A DNA stretch of 64,000 nt, taken from the NCBI GenBank assembly GCA_023014335.1, contig JAECYW010000015.1, positions 1,426,001 to 1,490,000 on the forward strand, given 5' to 3'. A program made the position numbers and the translations under genes. The stretch comes from Galerina marginata. Its lineage: Eukaryota; Basidiomycota; Agaricomycetes; Agaricales; Galerinaceae. Below the pieces are notes generated by a model. It was given only the letters and a program-made list of their open reading frames with translations, was not told the DNA's origin and did not search any database. Below are positions 12,934 to 25,884 of this stretch, piece after piece. Within the stretch, counting starts at the first letter, position 1; every line of letters begins with the position of its first letter.

Positions 12934-13324
12934 CACCAGCTCTTGTACATGCGTAACCTGCCAAAGAATATTGAGAAAGCTGCACTTTCTGTTCGATTTT
13001 TGTATTTAACATTGGATAAAAATTATAAGCTATCAGCCAGTTAGGCCCAATCGTCAGTTGTGTGATGTTTTCATGGGGAAGAAGTCTCACCAGTAAATTA
13101 AGAGGATATCAAAGGTCGATCAGATATCTAATCCCCAATTGACTTTTCTTATTCTGCCCAGACAATGATAGCAAGATGATTAGGAATGTGGTAACGGAAA
13201 GCAAGGCAAAAGCTATGGACAGAAACTATGCTACAGCAGGGTATGTAGATCATGATACAAGAGCAAGATATAACGATGTAGAGCTAAAGGACAAAAATAT
13301 GGTACAGAGCAATTAAAATTATGA
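12934..13324. other. Convergent intergenic
   Basis: The space between the plus-strand AT-hook gene and the minus-strand JmjC-like gene should hold both 3' ends. It is AT-rich and has no open frame of interest. Confidence 0.3.
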
Positions 13325-16300
13325 TCAACTTGAAGTTGCGCTGGTTAGCAATCTTCCCATTTTAACGCGTTCAGAATAGTCTATTAAAATTGAGTTAAGT
13401 TCCCGATCCCTATTCATGATCACAAGCTGCAGAAACAAACCGTTTATTTCAAAGATATGTGATTCCGACCGGCATAGGAGGGGCTTTGCCAGCCAAGCTC
13501 CTATGTGAACTAATGATTCACCGTTGACCACGGCCTCACGGGCAACACCCTTCAGCGCATCCAGGAGCTCCATTTTGAACCCGGCAATCGAACAAACCAT
13601 GCGTTTAAGAAAGTCGTCGTCGTTGGAGTGTCTCAACGCATTGTCAGCAGTGTGCAATTGCCAAATTAACCTGGCGAGATAGGAATCCAATGCGTTGTGG
13701 TGCTGGCCTGGGAGTTGTGTTTCGATATGAGCCTTGGAGATGAAGTCCAAGAGCTCCCAACAGATTCCTCTTGCGTAAGCCTTTCGGGTCTCCTTCTCAA
13801 CCTTCAGGCTATTACTTTCGTTGAATGCCCGCGCCCACATCGCGTCCGCCTCATCCACTTCTCCGTCACTGTCATTTTCACAACCCCCTGCGATACCCTC
13901 TATAGATTCAGGGGAGACACTGGCCAGGGATGGTTCCAACAGCAGCAATGCGATGAGGGCCAAGATGTCTTCGAGGTCGGGAATTTCCGTTGGGGATGGG
14001 ATGCGGGATTCAATGTCCATGCCACCGGCGACAAGGCCGCCATGGATAAAGTAGAGCAAGCGACGGAGAAGGAATAAATGGGACTCGGACGGAGATTGGA
14101 AGTCACTGCAGTGTCCTTGGACAACTGCAGCTAAGGAACGTCTAAGTGTAGCAACGCAGTAGAATTGGCGTCGAATGCAAAAGCTGGCTTCCAAAGCCAC
14201 TAGTAGGTACGACACTCCCGGACGCAAATATCTTTGTGACGCAAAAGTTAAGCACCAAGGCCACCAAAACAGGTCGATGGATAGACTTACAATTCAACCG
14301 ATGGGTCAAGTACGATCGCCTCTACCTCGCAATCGGAGAACCAAGAGTCTTTACCATAACGTTCCTTCCGGTTCAAGATGTAGCTGGACTCTAATATATC
14401 TTCTCCAAACCCGGTCCAGACGCACCAGACACGGCCACATGGGACAGTAAGTCGGGTCCCACAACCCGCCTCTGGCGTCTGCCATTGCATCGTTGCACCC
14501 GGGCTAAAAGCCATGGCGGACAAGAGTTTTGAGGTAGGATATTCCTCACCTCCTCGACATTCAGGACCACCTTCCGTAGCCCTCCACGCATAGAAGTCAC
14601 ATCCGACTTGGTCCGGTAGAGGAAGGCTATCAAAAGGAAGTGCAAGCCATGGGGTGCGAAGCCCTTCTCCTCTCGATAATTGATTCAGCGCCATTGGCCT
14701 GGCCTGTGCCTGATAAACATCTGACGCTTATGGCGTATAGGCCTTGAGCAAAAACAGGTCCTCGTTGAAACAACTAGCATCGTACATACCCAAGGCAGGC
14801 CTCTTGACCTCAAAACCGCCAAAGAGAGCCCTACTGACTTCAGCGAAAGACCGACTGGGACGTGGGTTTGCTGGGCGTATCAGTACCTCATATTTCCTAA
14901 TCACTTGACGCGCACATTGTGGGGATGACGGCCAGGCTTCCATAATCCGGAGTGACGTAAATCGAGGTGGATCGAGCAAGTGAGGTGGGCGGTTGTCCAG
15001 GAACCCGTTCGTGACACGTTTGATGACATCTTGTAGGATATGGCGGTTGATACCGTTCTGTCGAAGGTTTAGAATCATCAAATCTTTGCTCAACCAAACC
15101 TACTTACCATCCAAGGGTCCAAACTCTCGTCAAGACATATCCCATAAGCTGAATACATTGGCCTTATATTCACCATTAGCTCCATGGCAGTTCCGGTGGG
15201 CTCAGTAACTAGCGCTAGTTGAGCAGAAAGAGGAGGGTCCGTCGAATCCGTCATTTCTATGTCAGGTCGAATGGGCATTGTAATCGAGATTGTGCTTGTG
15301 ACTTGATCTTCCGACGACGGATTTACTGGCCTCGCTGTGAGTGTTGATAAACTAGCCAACGTGGAAGAGCCAGGTCCGGCTCGTGATTCGGAGAATGCTG
15401 AGGCAGTGTCAGTCATCAGCTGAACGTCGTTAAGGATTGGCGAAACCATCATAGGTTCAGAGTCGGGGAATATAATCGGAGAGCCCGTCCCATCCAACAT
15501 TTCAACGTCAAGCTGAATGAGCATGGTCGTCGAGATTACTTTCTGACTTGTGGCTGGATCCACCATTGACGAATTTTCAGGCCGCGATGTGAGACAAGTC
15601 CCCAAGCTGAGTTGTTCGAGAACCGAGGTTGATATATTATCCATTGTGGGAGTGGAATGTCCGGCTGGTGGTTTGGAGGATGTTGAGCCAATGTCAGTCA
15701 CCGTGCGAAAACCGTCGTTCGGGATAGGTGAATCCATCATTGGTTGAGAGTCAGGAGATATAGAATTTATGATGGAGAAAGACGGCGCATGCACTTGGTC
15801 CTTTGCAGCAATCTTCGCAACAGCGCTTGTGGCGTCCGAGCCAACGCAAGGCGTCACTGCCATCGGGCAAAGGCCGTTCACGACTGGTGCGATCGGGATT
15901 GAGTCAGGAGAGAGATGGTGGGCGGCAGACAAGAACGGGGCAAGCACTGGCTGGACAATTGTGTCAACAGCTTGGGCAGTGAAAGGGCGAAGAAACCAGT
16001 TTTTATGAATATCGGCTGATGAAAAATCTAAAGCAGATAGTGCCTGTAATGCACTTTCGACAGCTTGCCCGGGCTCTTTCTGGCCAGCCGCGAGGCCAAT
16101 TATCTCCTTCCAGACGACCTCTTCGACCTGGCGAAGAATGTCTGGCCGGGGTCCCCCAAGGCCCAGGGAGATCTAATCGTAAATTAACGCACGCATAGAC
16201 TACATCGAGATGAAATTCTTTACCTTGTAGATGTCCGACAGTGAAAAAGTTGACTTATAGAGCACCAACGGTAGAAAGAGGCAAAGAGGTGAAATGTGAG

Positions 16301-17173
16301 TTGCCCAGATGATACAAAGTTCTAGTCCTTTGCCATTTTTAGCTTTCTCCCAAATTGCATTCATACTTTGCATTTGTTCCTCCGGGACGTTGAATTCCTG
16401 CATCGTCTCCGGAATAGCCGGAATCACGCCATGGCCGAAGGAAGTAGATGTCAAGTAGTGAAAGACTAAAGCTGCGGTCTGAAAATTCGTCGCCAACGCC
16501 GCCCCTTTAGTCTTGCTAGTCAGTTGACAAAACGTTTGGATGTGGCCCAGGTGAGCAGAACTGGAGGGAAAACGGGTGACGGCCTGAATCGGGTTGCTAG
16601 GTTTGTTTGCCAACAACTTCCTGGCGTCTTCGATCACTTTAGGCCAATCACCTAGTCGCTCCAGATTCTTTTCGAACAAATATGAGCACGGTGGCGTAAT
16701 GCAGAGTTTGGATAGCAGACTCACTTTCCGACCAACCGTGCTGAGTTCCACAGGACTCGGATTCCAGACCAACTCACTAGCTTGGATCTCCCCTCCTGCT
16801 CGTGCAAGTTCCTCTAGCAGGCGATAACACTTCACCAAGTGCACCCGGATCTCGGGGATCTTAGTAGCTGGCACTGACGCAGGGGACGCAGCGCCTTGGA
16901 GTTCACAGTCAAGTGCGGCTCGCATTTGAAAGACAGAAGCTTGACAATCGTTGGACCTGATGGCGTCCTCGAGCCGATCTAGAACGAGCAGAAAAGTCTG
17001 TTGTATCCGATGAATTCCTGTACCCCGTGATAGATGTTGGCTGCGGAAGACGTCACCTTAGCGTGGTCCGTGCCATCGGAAAACAAGTTGACGTGAGATG
17101 CATTGTCCGCCGCGATACGGGTTACAAAGGGAAAGCAGCGAAGAAAACGAGAGGACAATCGACTAGAAGACAT
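13325..17173 (-). CDS. JmjC-like paralog with all three metal ligands replaced
   Basis: Exons on the minus strand: 17173-17057, 16997-16224, 16172-15108, about 15095-14740, about 14700-14291 and 14231-13325. The first two junctions and the last are in phase. The exon 3 to 4 junction is not: the strong donor at 15107 leads into the wrong frame, so an unseen intron or a frameshift exists. The N-terminal helical domain (HISPLCLFLPL, then VEEVVWKEIIGLAAG) matches the two plus-strand paralogs. The middle is Ser/Pro/Thr-rich with two diverged copies of a PDSxPMMxSPIxND unit. The C-terminal region aligns with JmjC: ATMQWQTPEAGCGTRL stands where HxD is expected, so His and Asp are both Gln. Then LRPGVSYLLVALEAS has Tyr (14207-14209) for the distal His. 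Iron-dependent catalysis is therefore unlikely. It may be a structural or decaying copy. Confidence 0.6.
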
Positions 17174-18120
17174 TACGAATCTAGTGGTGACTGTAACTGT
17201 AAAACAAAACGTGTCAGTTGGTGGCAGTTAATTGGTCTTCATACGTCTTTTCCCCATGTGGGTGGGAATGTTTCTTAGGTTGACTTACTTATAAAAATGC
17301 TTGCGTGCAATGCGGGTCTTCAAATACAATACGAGAAATTATTAAGCTACTATAAAGAATGAATGACAGGTTAATCTACGTAAGAGTTCATAATTATGTG
17401 CAGGTGATGATGGTGGAGGGAAAGGGAAACAAGAACCAGAGAAGTCCTAGACGTGCTCAGTAACTTAAGGGCAGGTTTTCTTGGTGCTTACAAAGCAGGA
17501 CGCTGGGCACCTGAGATATTTGGTTTTGTTTGTTCTCGAGCATGACGGCGATCTTCGGCACGTAATGAGTTCGGGATGTAAAAAAATTATGATCTGAGTC
17601 ACCTGGGACGCGGAATACGGACGTCTTGTTGCGAGCGAAGCGAGCAATCATTCTCTAAGGGTGGAACGGGCGACCAAACAATGCCACTTTCTGGATTCGC
17701 TGATGGAATTTTTTCGATATTGCTCTCGCTCTGTACGTCTCAATTGTTCTTCGATCTTCTTGAATTTTTGTAGACGTGTATAACTCATTGTATTCTGTTG
17801 GTCTAGCTGAAAAAATCGACTGATTTCACCAAGATTTCACCGATTCAAGGACGGTCCTGTTCGAAGGTGTAACTGAACATGTCGGCTCTCATTTCTCCTT
17901 GTTTCGTCGATTCTCTGACTCAAGAAGGTCAATCTAGTGGTATTTTACTATTTACATGCATACAATGACCACAAAGCTCGGATGGCGCGCGAGCATTCCG
18001 CAGATTGCGGTTACCTAGTAATGTATTCTCTCACAGATTCTAAAGACAGATGGAGTTACAGTTGGTGAAGCGTCAGAAGGCTTCGAACAACCACAGCAAA
18101 TTGAGACGACATCTCCGACA
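17174..18120. promoter_or_regulatory. Upstream region of the minus-strand JmjC-like gene
   Basis: No gene is seen. The stretch 17626-17785, read on the minus strand, is clearly related to 26330-26482 upstream of another JmjC-like gene. Shared blocks include gattgctcgcttcgctcgca and ccatcagcgaatc. It lies about 450-610 bases upstream of this gene's ATG, in the same orientation relative to the gene as in the other copy. It may be a conserved promoter segment or the trace of a duplication. Confidence 0.5.
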
Positions 18121-18480
18121 TGTGTTCAATGACGTATGACGGGCTGTAAAGACTGGGGGCGTCATACGCTTATATAATGCTTACAAATCGGGCCTCTGGG
18201 CACATGGACTGATTGGCGCTGTTTGGTAACGGGGGCTCGGAGCCCACGGCGCGACGTGTGTTCAATGACGTATGTCGGGCTGTAGAGACTGGGCGCGTCA
18301 TACGCTTATATAATGCTTACAAATCGGGCCTCTGGGCACATGGACTGATTGGCACTGTTTGGTAACGGGGGCTCGGAGCCCACGGCGCGCGAAAGTACTC
18401 TTGGCTTGTCCAATGACGTAATTGGGGCTGTAGAGGCTCAGTGCGTCGTTGGTTTATACAATCCAGCCTGCGAAGAAGGC
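18121..18480. repeat. 136-base tandem repeat with TATA and inverted-repeat motifs
   Basis: Units start at 18121 and 18257 and are nearly identical over 136 bases. A third, diverged and partial unit begins near 18405. Each full unit carries caatgacgtatg, then cgtcatacgcttatataatg. The 9-base arms cgtatgacg and cgtcatacg form a potential stem with an 18-base loop in unit 1; unit 2 has one mismatch. TGACGT is the core of CRE/ATF-type binding sites, and tatataat is TATA-like. No open frame crosses it. Confidence 0.75.
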
Positions 18481-18672
18481 CACGATCTGCAAACTATAGT
18501 CTACGAACTATAGTTTCATTGGGAAACTCCACTGGTCGCGCTTATTATGATTTCACGCCTGCTAATTAAATAATCAGATAATACCCGAAGATGGGGGATA
18601 CGAGATTTGTACACATGCGCTAGGTTATTAATAATAAATGGCGTGAAGGCAGGGACAGATAGGTAGGTACAG

Positions 18673-19422
18673 TTATTCAGTGTCTAGGAGAGCGAATGTT
18701 GTTGCTATCCCTTCCTCCGATATCGCTTCAAGTAACGCAAAAAGCTGCTCCAGTGCCGGACGAGCGGCGGAGGCAGCAACCATATCCTCCAAAGTAACTT
18801 CCACAGGATAAAAGTCAGTGGCTGGTTCGGCAGCTCGATCCAATGAGTAAACTCGACACCCAATCATGACGGTGAAAGAATTGTCGCTTGTTTGAACAGG
18901 TGGTGGCGGAAAATTGGGTTGGTCAGAATTCATCATGAAAGGGGTGAGGGGATCGAGGACCACCTTTCCCCAAAGGGGCATTCGGGGGTGGACCTCAACC
19001 ATTGAAAGGGTAAAACACGGGAACGTTAGCGTAGCTCGGATGCGAGCTCTCTGGAGCATGACGGCGCGATGTCCTTGGAGGATCTGAGGTGTTTGGGCGC
19101 CCCATATGGTCAGGATGAGCATAGTTAAGGCATTCTTGTGGTGTTCCACCCAAGCTTCTCCCGCAGCTCGGTTAGGTGGAACAGGTGCTGTTCCGCAGTA
19201 ATGACGGTGTAATGGCCACGCAAGTTGTTGGCAATCTGCATTCTACAACATGTTTGTCAGACTGTCAGACTTCCCATAGAACTGTAATGGACATACGCAG
19301 TAGTAGGCATTGTCGCAGCCTGTGCACCTAAAACGAGTTTCGGGCAATGGGGGCTTGAAGCAGTGACGGCAGAAATGTGATATCGTTGGTCGACTGTTGG
19401 AGATGAATATGCGTGAAGGCAT
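18673..19422 (-). CDS. MYND-type zinc-finger protein
   Basis: Two exons, 19422-19297 and 19242-18673, join in phase to 231 residues. The spliced N-terminus holds a complete MYND finger: Cys18, Cys21, Cys33, Cys36, Cys42, Cys46, His54 and Cys58, with the typical FCRHC, RCTGC, YYC and HRHYC spacing. The intron splits the finger directly after Cys42, so no single open frame shows the domain. MYND fingers bind two zinc ions and mediate protein-protein contacts, often in transcription corepressors and SMYD-like proteins. No SET domain is visible; the remaining 170 residues are of unknown function, with an acidic C-terminal helix. Small MYND proteins of this layout are numerous in mushrooms. Confidence 0.85.
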
Positions 19423-20811
19423 GTCGGTGGTGGAAGTAGCAAACGAGGATGAGTTCGACTATAGGGAGTGGGTGACCTTGACGATTAGGTCTTCCTAAGG
19501 ATTGACGGGCGAGGTGGGGAAAAACTTTTCAACACCTTTTTATTAGCCAGCAGGCAGACTTTGTTATCGATCGCAATGGAATTTTTATTTCACATGTAGT
19601 TGTACTTCGCCGGTCCATCCGAAATGCAGCCAAAAACCATATGACAAGTCTCCACGAGGTACCAATTTTACTGACCGTGGTCACCAAATGTTTGCCTAGG
19701 AGCCATGCGAGCTACAGGTCTCGTGCCACGGTCGCCAGCCAATGTGCGAGGTGTTGAATATAAGGCTGCCCACACCACGCCGATTATATTGGGCAGTTGA
19801 ACACTGTTCCCTCTGCGCATTGCAATAATACGGCCGGAGTACAGATCAACTGCGACAAATATGGAGTCGGGCTATTGTCAAAGGCGCTCAGTACACCCAA
19901 AAGCCGGACAGAAGAACACATACTGTTTCCACTTCCACAGCTAAGCCGCTATTCTGGCCTTCAGGTTGATTGATATCTTGTGGCATTTCAAATCTGCAAT
20001 AGTGAAACTTAGGAGGTGGCATAACTGATAGGGGACAGACATTACCTCGAGCGTTGTTTTTTTTTTCTCGTTGGGGGGGGGAAGAGAAATGAGTCATTTA
20101 GATTTCTACTGGTCAACAGTTCATATTCGCACATTCGGCGGCCGGCATCTGTACCTTGAAGTGGGCCATATGGACTGCATGACTTTCACCTAGAGATATC
20201 CGGACGACCGAGCGAAGCCAATCTGCTTTGAGCCGGGACGGAAGGTGAAAAACGGAGGAATCATGACGAATGTCCCCCAAATCATTCGTTTTCTACTGTA
20301 AACTGTTCCTATCGTCTTAGGATACTGTCATAATATTCTATCTATTCTACTTACTCCAGTAATTTTTTACGTACTCATGGAAGAGAAAGAAAAGGATGGG
20401 AAGGCCAGGAGCCATGACTAATTCGTGATCTCTTTAGGGTAGGCAGAGCATCCTCCTGCCACGTGCTCTCATCACATGCCCCGATCAACTCTGACTGCCT
20501 GCCCTAAACTGTGCCAGATTTAAATACTCTGCCAGACTCGCCATGGTCCTGCTTCCGCCACCCATTATCTCACTAATTTTAATTGTACAAAGGAAAGAGT
20601 TGAATCTGCTAAATAGATCATTAAAACTCGCGGGTAGATAGTCGCCGTTTACTATTACATAGATCGGTAGAACTTAAAGATTGGAAGAACTTGTGAATAG
20701 CTTGTACATATGAGTACCGAGGACCGTACGTGACATACCTACCGCTCACCCAAGGAGCACGAAATTTATATTTTCCTCTGAGTAGATGATGGAACGACAA
20801 AGGTCGCGCGG
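19423..20811. other. Intergenic, no supported gene
   Basis: Contains the promoters of the flanking divergent genes. TTGAATATAAGG lies near 19755 and GATTTAAATACT near 20518. A poly-T/poly-G run is at 20057-20081. No credible coding sequence. Confidence 0.35.
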
Positions 20812-23800
20812 ATGGCCTCGCCAGTACTGAAAGCACTTCCATTTCGGTGTTCCGAGCTTGCGGAAGTAGCTAACCTCGAAGGATTTTGTGCCACTCTTCC
20901 TGCCCCTTTTGGGATGCCTGTGAGCTGTTTCTCCGCCTCTTACTCCCTTGGGATTCACATTCAGACGACCAGGGATTCTTCACACAACTCCAACGATACG
21001 AAAATGTCCTATTATCCATCACTACCACATCCCAAGCTTCGCAAGACTTGCTCGGAAGTCTTGGAATCACAGTGGACATGGGAAATGGGGGCAAGGTCGT
21101 CGGGTCAGACTCTATACCCCAATGGCAACCGAAAGCGGCTTCAAAACTCTGCAGTCTGATTTGCGCGTACTTGTTAGTCGATGCGGCGATATTTTTCAAC
21201 TTCCCAAATGTGAACTTGACACCGATACAACGAAGGCGCCCTGCCGAACCTCTTGGTCTGGGATACTTTGAGCAAACGGTAGGTTGTCCCGGCTCCTTAG
21301 GTATTTACTCTTTCTAAATAAACAATCAAATATTCAGTTACTGCCCAAGTTGTGTTCGACGCGAGATCTCCTAACAGGTTTCCGGAAGATTGTCGCCCAG
21401 AAGGACAACAAAGTAATGACGGGAATCACGCATGATGTTCCGCAGGTAAGATTGCTGAAATACCTGGCGGGAATAAATCAGTCTGGCCGTAAGGCCAAGA
21501 TCTTAGAAAATTTTGTGGGCGCAGCAATGCATATTGCCGTGTTAAGGGAAACTCATTTCGGGCGCGAGGATCTACCAGACATTCCAGACAGTCTAGATAT
21601 TGGGTAAGCCACATTTGTTGACTAGATCGTTGACTAAATGTTGACCCAAACGCAGAACATTGGGACAATTAGAGGAGCATGAAGGAGATTTTCTTCAAAC
21701 GGTGAAGAAACATGATGGAGGCGCAAACGGTTTCCGCTCAGCGCTTCAATGTTCCCTCTTAATTTCGCCGCTGTGCCTTCTGCTTCCGCTAAACCTACGA
21801 AAGGCAAAATTCGACCGCGGTCACCTCATTCAGCTGTTCATCCTCTTAGAATCACAGAGACCAAAACTTCTGGTCGATGTCGAACGTCTGCTTTGGGAGA
21901 CCGTATTTAACATTGCAGGCGGCGAATCAGACCCGTTAAAAGAAGTAACCGCAATGGCAACCTCACTGCCCTGGACAGACATTCATGCAATGGATTCAGA
22001 GACAGACTCCTGGTTTCATATTGGTAAGAGAGCGGATTAATTATTTTCATCCGACGATTTTTAATTAGACTATTAGCGGCGTGGCCAGAGGCTATATCGT
22101 CCAAGCGTGCGCCACCCACTGTTAGCACAGTTCCTATGACCACTTTTCCGCCGGCCGAGTACTCGGATCCATGTAACAATGAAGATGCAGTCAGTTGGTC
22201 CGACGACGACGACGACGCCGCTCACTCTCCCTCGAAGGACCTTTCTCAGGGCTTGACAGGTGTTGCTGAACCACTCGGGCCAATGGTGCTTCACCAGGCT
22301 CCCACCGGAACAGTGCAGCCCGACGACGGCGCGGGTCAGTGTCCCTCCAAGGATCCTTGTCACGACTCCACCGAACCACCAGTGCCAATGGTACCTGAAA
22401 CATCTGCTACTACAGGAGTGCAGCCTGATCAAGAAGTGGACACCGATGACAACGCACCATCGGAAGAAGATGCAGAGGGCGACGAAGACGACGACTCCCC
22501 TGGGAGCCGAGCAGCGCGAAGTGACGAAACATCATCGGAAGAAGACGCGATAGTGCAGAGTGAAGTACCATTGGAAGAAGATGCAGAGGGCGACGAAGAC
22601 GACGACTCCCCGGGGAGCCGAGCAGCGCGAAGTGACGAAACATCATCGGAAGAGGACGCGGAGGGCGAGCAAGACGACGACTACCTGCTCTCACTCATTG
22701 GGCAAGGAGATTTCGGGGATATGGATGAAGATGAGGACTACCTGCCCCCGCTTACTGGGCAAGGAGAGATGGACGATATGGATGAAGACGATGAGATGGA
22801 ATATGATATGGATTGTGACGAAAAGGAAGACGAGGACGGAGCCAGAGCGGATGCCCAGAGCGAACACTCGGAGTCCGACCGTATGGCTGTTGAGTATGCC
22901 AATGAGGGGCACGGAATGGCAGACGAGGACGAGGACGAGGACTCAACGATGGATGAACGGAAGTCGCAAGACGCGGGTGACGACGAGCGCGGAAATACGG
23001 AAGAAGACGAAGGAGGAGAGTCCCTCGCGAATAATCCTCGGGGCAAAGGCTCCAGGAAATCTGAACGCTTACTCAAAAACCGGGTCAAAATAGGTGCTCT
23101 CGCAGGGATGCAAGGCACGAACTCTTGGAAGAAGCCAGTGAAATCCAAGGCGAAATTGGAAGTGGCAAAGGAAGGTGAAGAACTCCTGGACAGCTTGGCC
23201 CTAGCGGAAAGGCTTCAAGGAGGTGATTCACTGGAGGGTGCAATTGACGTCGACGCCTTGTTCGACGCCGTTCCCCTGGAGTGGGAGCCGCCTGAAATTA
23301 CACTGAAACTAGACAAACCAGAGGTGAGGAGAATTGCTTGCATTTGTTATTCAACTCGATATGACCATTTACACAGAAACATACTCATAGCCGTGACTTG
23401 GTCGCCTATGGACCCACTAAAGCCGATAAAAGGGTCTATCACCCTCGCTTTCATGTAGGTCTTTCGCCATAGAAGTCTGTTCAAACTTTTCACAACTTGT
23501 GACCAGCATAAGATAACACATACCAAACTGCATAGCGTCTTCAAGGTCTTGGAAATGGGCTACGTCAATGGTCTTCCACGCCATATCTTCGATCCGAAAT
23601 CATCTGTGTTTCACATCATGACGTATCAGGATTTTAAGAAGCTTAAGCCTCGCGAGGTTCAAGACATCATGCGTCATAAACATATTGTGATGACAGGATG
23701 CCCGATCCCAGATACCAAGTTCGATGCGGAGGGATTATCAACTGTAGCGTCATTGCACGACATAATAGCCATACAAGGTTGGAAACTAACTTTTGACTAC

Positions 23801-25424
23801 AGGATGCGCTCTGATACAAAGTCTTTTTGTAGATGGTTCTGTCATCCGCAATCAACCCATGAACAAAAGAGTCCCGTTCGGCACCCTTCAGCAGCTTCTC
23901 GACGCCGCATTGGATCCCGACGGTAAAATTTTGAATGCATTGGATAATCCATCATGGGACGCTCCGACCTCCCTCAACAATTACAGCATTGACTTGGCGG
24001 CATGGAAGGCGACAAGGATGAACTTCGCTGGTGACAAAGTCGAATATCCTCGCGGGGACATGAGATGGAAGCTGGCAAGCACTGCGGATACACTGACAGC
24101 AATCCACATGGACAGCGATGGCATGGCCACTGAGGTTGAAGTGATCGGTGAAAAGCTCTGGATGGTAGGCCACAGCAGGCCGGGTTGCTCGTTTTCCGAC
24201 ATCAATCTCCTAGTTGACAAGCGCTTTCAACTGGATGAGGCTCCGGACGGTGGATACTTCGGTTTCGAGGCAATTGTATTGTCTCCGGGCACATGCATGT
24301 ATGCTCACTGTTTTCTTCGTAATGATTTTGACTAATTCTCCTAGCAAAATGCAGCCCAACACCCCGCACCTAGTCTACGGCCCCGAGCCCACCATTTCTG
24401 GAGGAGGTCATTTCATCAACGCAGCGACAATGCAGGATACAAATTTTGGCGTAATCCACACCTTCATCTGCCACGATTACATTACCAATACGTCACACCA
24501 CCCCACAAGGATGCTGTTTCGGCGCATTGCTGAATTCTACTGGCGTGGACTGGTGCAAGGAAAATTCGTCCCCAATGGCAAGCTAATATCTCGTTTCCTT
24601 TACTGACTTGCCGTCCTGATGTGTTCTATTAGACCCGGTCTTACAACATTTACCAGACCTCAAGACCTTTGACAGCGTGCTTGACCTCTTATGTTTATGC
24701 AACCTGGTCATTCTTGGAAATGTACTCGACGAGCGGACATACCTTGGCCCAAATCAGCAGGCTGAAGCACACGCGCACCCTCTCGCAGAGCTCCGCATGA
24801 GAGAACATGATGCGAACGCTATAGACCGATGCGAAAGACTTAGAATGGTTCAGGCGCGTGGGATGTGTCTCTACCTCTTGGACTGGTTAGAAGAATGTTA
24901 TGAGATTCGGAATACCGAAACGAACGCTGTGGTCAGGGCAGTTCCGTATTCCTTCTTGGCGAAACAGGGAGCGGCTATTGTTAAATACAAGAAAATTGCA
25001 TGGAATCGTGCCGCAACCAATGGAGGTCGCATTCATGGCACTCCACACTGTACACCGCTCCGTCTTGAGTCCCAGATGGACAACGTTATGCGAGTCCATC
25101 CAAAGGTTTTTGTGGCCTGGCAGAACCGCACGGAGTTTGATACCACGTCCTTGTCCTACGGCTCCAAAGGTAGTTCTTATACTGTCCTACGCACCAAAGC
25201 CCACCCGAGCCAGAAAGGTATGTCCTCAATATGTATATCCTGTCCATCTTCCTAACGTTACAAAAGGAGCGACACTAGCGATGTTCGAAGAAGCTGGAAG
25301 CACTGAGAATGACAAGACTTATACGACTTTGCGCAAGCGCCGTGATCGAATGGATGTCAATTTCGAAGTCATCGACTCGAGTATCGTCAGGGATGCGGCA
25401 GTCAAAAAACGTCGGACTGAATAA
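20812..25424 (+). CDS. JmjC-like protein with intact HxD...H motif
   Basis: From the second exon the phases agree: about 20965-21278, 21338-21603, 21656-22023, 22077-23323, 23377-23454, 23507-23777, 23803-24298, 24345-24577, 24633-25217 and 25267-25424. The intron after 24577 starts with GC. The first exon is uncertain: ATG 20812 with donor 20920 enters the wrong frame. The N-terminal helical domain (LLISPLCLLLPLNL, RLLWETVFNIAGG) matches the paralogs. A very acidic middle carries a 111-base repeat and is followed by a Lys/Arg-rich stretch. The JmjC-like core has AIHMDSDGMATEV (His 24105-24107, Asp 24111-24113) and QPNTPHLVYGPEP (His 24367-24369), then GGGHF. These are the ligands of Fe(II)/2-oxoglutarate oxygenases. 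The C-terminus ends in VKKRR, a possible nuclear signal. Substrate unknown; a histone or other protein demethylase or hydroxylase is the family expectation. Confidence 0.75.
22457..22678 (+). repeat. 111-base coding tandem repeat, acidic
   Basis: Two copies, starting at 22457 and 22568, encode SEEDAEGDEDDDSPGSRAAR-type units within the acidic middle of the JmjC-like gene. The period is a multiple of three, so copy number can change without a frameshift. Confidence 0.75.
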
Positions 25425-25480
25425 GGATACATGTTCTCTAAAGAAATCCTACTCATCCCATAATTTAGTAGATTTCTTAC

Positions 25481-25884
25481 AATGCAAATTCAGAATTTAG
25501 TTGGGCGCTTTCCATTGTCACGCGAACTATGACGCGGTTCGTCTCTGCCACTCATAATACGTCATCTCTCGCCCGGCAATTACCGAGGGACCCCAGCCAA
25601 ACAAATATCACTGGGGCGCAATCGCTCTGATTTGTCATCAAGGTATGCCTGCCCTGAATAGTCACAATATTTATTGAAAGGCTCGACCATCTCTTTCTGC
25701 TTCCTGCTTCCTCTGTCGAATCGGAAAGCAGGGTTCCGTATTACCTTGTTTCGTCAAATTAGAGTAGTCTAGATTACATATCGTATATTATAGATTATTT
25801 AGGGTATAACTGCTTGTAAACCGACTTACAATGACCGCGAATGAACCGTCCTGCCATAGCTGGCTTCCCAGTGGAGCTCGACTA
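25481..25884 (+). repeat. Duplicated promoter-plus-start segment, copy 1
   Basis: This segment is a diverged direct repeat of 26478-26900, the upstream region and first codons of the next JmjC-like gene. Shared blocks include atttgtcatcaaggtatgcc and gtaaaccgacttacaatgac. It ends abruptly inside the first exon at gagctcgact. Confidence 0.85.

Noticed and set aside
22410..23148. Several antisense and alternate-frame open frames rich in Arg, Leu and Ser
   Set aside because: They lie over the acidic repeat of the plus-strand JmjC-like gene and only reflect its codon composition.
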